Shown: in pieces, positions 60,527 to 64,000 of the stretch
Position numbering within the stretch: the stretch's first letter is position 1
Layout: the number at the start of each line of letters is the position of its first letter
DNA from: Bacillota bacterium
Lineage (GTDB): Bacteria; Bacillota; Clostridia; Lachnospirales; Cellulosilyticaceae
Direction of reading: 5' to 3'
DNA: 64,000 bases
Assembly: GCA_023393125.1 (NCBI GenBank)
Contig: JAEWMQ010000095.1
Span: 62,001 to 126,000, forward strand
Notes under the pieces: generated by a model
The model's input: only the letters and a program-made list of their open reading frames with translations
Told to the model about the DNA's origin: nothing
Database searches by the model: none
Position numbers and translations under genes: made by a program

Positions 60527-61021
60527 ATTACATCACAAGAAATATTAAGCTATTTTAATCAATATGGTTTAATAGTAGTTTTAGCTATTATGTATTTAGA
60601 AGGATTAAATTTAACAGGGATTCCAGCTGTTGTATTACTACCAACCATTGGCTTGTTTATTCGTTATAGTGCCCATGGTTTTATGACTATATTAGGGATA
60701 GCAATTTTAGGTAGTATGCTAGGAAATATGACTTATTATATAGTAGTACGTCATGTGGGACCTAAGATTTATAATTACTTCTATAATAAATTTAAGGGAA
60801 TTCGAAAATCCTTAGATAAAGCTCAAAAGATAAGTAAGCAATATGGAAATAAGGTATGTCTTATTGGGCGTATAATACCAGGTGTGAGGACTGTCGTTAG
60901 TTTATTAGCTGGGACTTTTGAAGTTGGAGTAAAGGACTTTATAGCTTATTCGTTTATAGGGATTAGTATTTGGAATTTTACATTTATTTTATTAGGATAT
61001 TTACTAGGAACTGCATTATAA
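60527..61021 (+). CDS. DedA/SNARE-associated family membrane protein, probable ATT start
   Basis: 164 residues if started at ATT 60527, which follows AGGAGGGG by 5-7 nt; the frame upstream of the first ATG (60590) is open and reads ITSQEILSYFNQYGLIVVLA, completing the first hydrophobic segment. Starting at ATG 60590 leaves no SD and a truncated helix. Family marks: YLEGLNLTGIPAVVLLPTIG, LGSMLGNMTYYIVV, GRIIPGVRTVVSLLAGTFEV with the conserved Arg-Pro region. DedA proteins are membrane transporters, several shown to recycle undecaprenyl phosphate or translocate lipids, which would fit beside LCP enzymes. The substrate here is not known. Confidence 0.85.
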   Translation: MTSQEILSYFNQYGLIVVLAIMYLEGLNLTGIPAVVLLPTIGLFIRYSAHGFMTILGIAILGSMLGNMTYYIVVRHVGPKIYNYFYNKFKGIRKSLDKAQKISKQYGNKVCLIGRIIPGVRTVVSLLAGTFEVGVKDFIAYSFIGISIWNFTFILLGYLLGTAL

Positions 61022-61034
61022 ATAATAGTAATAT

Positions 61035-61139
61035 AAAAAAGAGGCTGTTTGAAAATAACGTTTTAATCCAAGGTATAACAAGGTAATAGATTGGCTATAG
61101 ATTACCTTGGATTAGATTTGTTTTTCACAGCCTCTTTTA
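61035..61139. terminator. Nested inverted repeat between convergent genes
   Basis: Outer perfect 12-bp arms AAAAGAGGCTGT (61037-61048) and ACAGCCTCTTTT (61127-61138); inner perfect 12-bp arms TAATCCAAGGTA (61064-61075) and TACCTTGGATTA (61103-61114). A/T runs at both ends allow bidirectional termination. The structure could also be a MITE-like element. Confidence 0.75.
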
Positions 61140-61162
61140 TGTGAGGAAAGTTTAAATTTGTT

Positions 61163-61906
61163 TTATAGCAATCCACCATCTAAAGTGATAATTTGTCCAG
61201 TTACATAAGAAGATAGAGAAGAAGCTAAATATAAGCAAGTGTTGGCTACATCTTCAGGTGTACCTGTTTTACACAAAGGAATTTCATCTGTAAAGGCAGC
61301 CTTTTCTTCTTCTGTGTAGCAACTGGTCATATCGGTATCTATCCAACCACAAGCAATACCATTTACTCGAATATGAGATGGTCCTAGTTCTTTAGCTAGT
61401 GCTTTAGTAAATCCATTAAGAGCAGCTTTACTAGTTGAATAGGCTACTTCACAAGAAGCACCAACCATTCCCCAGATAGAAGAAATGTTAATAATGATGC
61501 CACCTTCATTTTGTAGCATTGAAGGAATAGTTAGATAACTACAATGATAAGCAGAATTTAAGTTTGTTGTCAAAATTTTGTTCCACATTTCAGGAGTGGT
61601 ATCTGTGAATAAACCAACCTGACTAATACCTGCATTGTTGATAACTATGGAAGGAAGCCTGCCATACTGCTCCTTAATAGCCGTCATCATAGCCTGGGCT
61701 ACTTGATACTTAGATAGATCACCAAAATGAGCATATACTTTTAAACCTTCATTTAAGAAGGCTTCATAAGTTTCCTTTAAGCGTGCCTCATTAGTAGCAC
61801 CATTTAGAATAACAGTAGCACCTTTTTGGGCGAAAGCATAAGCAATAGCCTTGCCAATGCCACGAGAAGAACCTGTAACAAGAACAAGCTCATGACTAAA
61901 GTTCAA
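61163..61906 (-). CDS. Short-chain dehydrogenase/reductase (FabG-like)
   Basis: 247 residues from TTG at 61906, 6 nt after SD GAGGTG; a GTG at 61915 is in frame but sits in the SD. Rossmann motif TGSSRGIGKA, NNAG, catalytic Ser in INISSIWG and Y-x3-K (AYSTSKAA) are complete; C-terminal SSYVTGQIITLDGG. Family reactions include 3-oxoacyl-ACP or sugar/alcohol oxidation; the substrate is not clear. It overlaps the 3' end of the endonuclease IV gene by 11 nt, so both are co-translated. Confidence 0.9.
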   Translation of the reverse strand: MNFSHELVLVTGSSRGIGKAIAYAFAQKGATVILNGATNEARLKETYEAFLNEGLKVYAHFGDLSKYQVAQAMMTAIKEQYGRLPSIVINNAGISQVGLFTDTTPEMWNKILTTNLNSAYHCSYLTIPSMLQNEGGIIINISSIWGMVGASCEVAYSTSKAALNGFTKALAKELGPSHIRVNGIACGWIDTDMTSCYTEEEKAAFTDEIPLCKTGTPEDVANTCLYLASSLSSYVTGQIITLDGGLL

Positions 61907-62765
61907 TTTGATCACCTCTTAAGAAAGCAATTTCTTCTTTATATAAGTTTGTTTTTTTATCTAACCAAGGTGTCTCTAAAATAATAGGTTTGCCAGCTGC
62001 TACAGGATGGTGTACAACACGATAGAGTGCGTCTTTACCTATAAAGTCTTTCCCTTTTGGATTATCTTCAGTCGCACCTAAGTTAGCATGGCGATCTTTT
62101 TTTGCACCGCAAGGATTGAGAGAGCCATTTAAATGAAATACCTTAAGTCTATCTAGACCGATGATACGATCAAACTCAGCAAATACTTCATCTAAGTTAT
62201 TAATGATATCATATCCGCTATCATGAACATGGCAAGTATCAAAACAAACACCAAGTTTGTCTTTTAATTCAACTCTGTCAATAATATCGCGTATTTCCTC
62301 AAAAGAACGACCGATTTCTTTACCTTTGCCAGCCATAGTTTCTAAACAAATAAGTGGCTTAGTATCTTGGGTGAGGACTTCATTAAGACCAGCAGCAATT
62401 CGCTGCACACCAAATTCATAGGTTTTATCTGTAAAAGAACCAGGATGAAGTACTAAGTAGTTAGAACCGATGGCTGTAGTACGATCAATTTCTAGAGCAA
62501 GACACTCTTTAGCTAGTTTATAAGTTTCATCCTTATAAGAAGCTAAGTTAATAATATAAGGTGCATGTACTACTAGGTCAGAAAGCCCATGAGCCTCCAT
62601 AAAAGCACGTCCTTCTTCGATTTTTAAATTTTCAAGAGGAGAACGTTTCGTATTTTGAGGTGCACCTGTATAAATCATAAAGGTATTTGCACCATAAGAA
62701 TAAGCTTCTTTAGCAGCACCAATTAAGCCGCCACTAATAGAAACGTGAGAACCAAGTTTAAGCAT
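61896..62765 (-). CDS. nfo: Endonuclease IV (AP endonuclease)
   Basis: 289 residues. All metal-binding segments of the family are recognisable: GSHVSISGG, VVHAPYIINLAS, VLHPGSF, LETMAGKG, CFDTCHVHDSGYD, VFHLNGS, DRHANLG and ILETP. The usual HLND is HLNG here, next to but not itself a metal ligand. It cuts at abasic sites in base excision repair with three zinc ions in the cytosol. SD AAAGGAT-like before ATG. Paired with an SDR gene, an uncommon partner. Confidence 0.95.
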   Translation of the reverse strand: MLKLGSHVSISGGLIGAAKEAYSYGANTFMIYTGAPQNTKRSPLENLKIEEGRAFMEAHGLSDLVVHAPYIINLASYKDETYKLAKECLALEIDRTTAIGSNYLVLHPGSFTDKTYEFGVQRIAAGLNEVLTQDTKPLICLETMAGKGKEIGRSFEEIRDIIDRVELKDKLGVCFDTCHVHDSGYDIINNLDEVFAEFDRIIGLDRLKVFHLNGSLNPCGAKKDRHANLGATEDNPKGKDFIGKDALYRVVHHPVAAGKPIILETPWLDKKTNLYKEEIAFLRGDQIEL

Positions 62766-63135
62766 GTTAAATATCCTTTCTACGTATATAAATTTTAATA
62801 AAAATTAATGTTGTTGATGACTGAGTCATTTATAGCCTATTAGGAATCGTCCCTAAAAATCATAAGTAAGTGCACTTCCAAATAAAAACGAGTATATCTA
62901 ACAAATAGATGTCAGAAATTAAATTTATATAAAATTACCGTATTATAATAGACATCTCAGTTATATTTTACTACAATATAGGAAGTGTTAGCAGAAATTA
63001 TACTATAAATATGGTTTTAGGGAAACCATATATTATAGAATAACCAAAACTGCGAAGTATATCTAGTAACAATGCATATGAAGAAATAAACAGTTTAAGA
63101 TATGACAGAATATACAAGCACCATAGGAGAAAAAA
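62766..63135. other. Divergent intergenic region between nfo and the second LCP gene
   Basis: About 370 AT-rich bases. A hairpin ATGGTTT/GAAACCAT (63010-63028) and several TATAAT-like sequences are seen, but no promoter with both elements is convincing. No gene found. Confidence 0.5.
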
Positions 63136-64000
63136 ATGAGCGAGAAGAAGAATAAATTAAAGAAAAAGCAAAAAAAAGCATTAGGTAGGATTTTTTTTAG
63201 GGTAATGATTATTACCTTTATTATTGTTGGACTTCTAATAGGAGGATTTATTTTTGCATATAATCACTTCATATTAGACAAGAATCCATTAATCGGCACT
63301 AATAAAGAGCCAGACCCTATTAATAAAACATTAGCAGTGTTTGGAGTAGATGAAGAAGGCTATCGAACAGATGTTATTTTTGTGGTCAATTACAATAGTG
63401 AAACAGGTAAATCAAGAGTTATTTCTATTCCTAGAGATACAAAGGTAGAATGGTCCGAGGAACAGAGAGCAAGAATGGAAGAATACAAGGGCTATTCTGT
63501 TAGTGTCTCAAAAATTAATGAGATGACTAGCTATGCAGGAATTGAGCACATTAGAGAATTTACTATAGATGAAATAGAGAATATGCTGGGCATCCAAGTT
63601 GATAACTATGTCATTATTACGATTGATGCCTTTAAACAAATTGTAGATGCTATTGGTGGGGTAGAAGTAGATGTACCTGCACTTGATGGCAATGGTCTTC
63701 ATTATGATGATAATTATGCTGATTTACACATTCACTTAGAACCAGGTTTACAAGTTTTAGATGGTGAAGCAGCAGAAGGCCTAGTAAGATTTAGAAAAGG
63801 CTATGCGGAAGGTGATGTTGGACGTATTAAAACGCAGCAGTTATTTTTAGAAGCATTTGCTAAGAAAATCACTAGTCCAAGCATTATCACAAAGGTACCT
63901 AATATTATTAATACTATTTTTAAAACAGTAACAACAGATATTAAACTAGGTGATATACCAGGTTACTTGCCTTATTTAAAATCAATGGATGCTAGTAACT
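63136..64000 (+). CDS. LCP family protein, 5' part (cut by window end)
   Basis: 288 codons are visible, open to the window end; start ATG with SD TAGGAGA. Lys-rich cytoplasmic start (KKNKLKKKQKKALG), one membrane helix (VMIITFIIVGLLIGGFIFAY), then LCP motifs: FGVDEEGYRTDVIF, ISIPRDTKV, INEMTSY and GLVRFRKGYAEGDVGRIKTQQ. It is a clear paralogue of the gene at 58956, with the same order of motifs. Probably another ligase for glycopolymer attachment to peptidoglycan. Confidence 0.93.
   Translation, partial: MSEKKNKLKKKQKKALGRIFFRVMIITFIIVGLLIGGFIFAYNHFILDKNPLIGTNKEPDPINKTLAVFGVDEEGYRTDVIFVVNYNSETGKSRVISIPRDTKVEWSEEQRARMEEYKGYSVSVSKINEMTSYAGIEHIREFTIDEIENMLGIQVDNYVIITIDAFKQIVDAIGGVEVDVPALDGNGLHYDDNYADLHIHLEPGLQVLDGEAAEGLVRFRKGYAEGDVGRIKTQQLFLEAFAKKITSPSIITKVPNIINTIFKTVTTDIKLGDIPGYLPYLKSMDASN

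Noticed and set aside
1..64000. CRISPR array or prophage
   Set aside because: No regularly spaced repeats, cas genes, integrase or phage structural genes were seen; the only tandem array is the 7-bp tract at 56491.

Overview
The window is an AT-rich, low-GC Gram-positive (Firmicutes) chromosome segment. The best fit is a Clostridia member of the Lachnospiraceae/Cellulosilyticum type. Supporting evidence: strong Shine-Dalgarno sites with frequent GTG and TTG starts, zinc-type S14 and L33, a KOW RNA-binding gene between map and infA, the ecfA1-ecfA2-ecfT-truA-rplM-rpsI order after rplQ, a long L17 with an internal insertion, and an acidic C-terminal extension on RpoB. The placement rests on gene order and protein features read by eye, not on a database search.

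Bases 1-16743 are the distal part of a surface-glycan (capsule or wall-polymer) locus, all on the + strand. It starts with the C-terminal third of a UDP-HexNAc 2-epimerase. It then carries two paralogous radical SAM proteins, two GT2 transferases and one GT4 transferase, a TagB/TagF-like polyol-phosphate transferase, a large cytoplasmic-looking sulfatase/alkaline-phosphatase superfamily protein, an APS-kinase-like/methyltransferase fusion, a CapE/FnlA-like dehydratase, an IspD/TarI-family cytidylyltransferase, a reductase-like SDR, an AraD-like class II aldolase/epimerase and a methyltransferase. A similar small Rossmann-like module occurs in six of these proteins. AraD, the cytidylyltransferase, the SDR and the TagF-like transferase together resemble a route from xylulose 5-phosphate to CDP-xylulose and CDP-arabinitol, and then to a polyol-phosphate-containing glycan.

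Bases 16750-51950 are the core transcription/translation block: rpmG-secE-nusG, rplKA, rplJL-rpoBC, L7Ae-like-rpsL-rpsG-fusA-tuf, the S10-spc operon through secY-adk-map, and the alpha operon infA-rpmJ-rpsMKD-rpoA-rplQ. Two non-ribosomal genes sit inside it: a FlgN-like coiled-coil gene between rplA and rplJ, and a convergent YdcF/SanA-like gene after rpoC. Regulation is unusually legible. There are two 23S-like L1-binding sites before rplK and rplA, an L10 leader before rplJ, a structured S10 leader, an S7-type candidate structure between rpsL and rpsG, a tuf-specific promoter and an L13-leader-like hairpin.

Bases 52256-58735 hold the ECF transporter energizing module, truA and rplM-rpsI. 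They are interrupted by an accessory MerR-methyltransferase fusion gene with its own MerR-type promoter and by a roughly 220-nt palindromic element. Bases 58956-64000 contain two LytR-CpsA-Psr (LCP) glycopolymer ligases, the second cut by the window edge, on either side of a DedA-family gene (apparently starting at ATT) and a minus-strand endonuclease IV-SDR pair. The LCP enzymes are candidates for attaching glycopolymers, such as the one made by the first region, to peptidoglycan.
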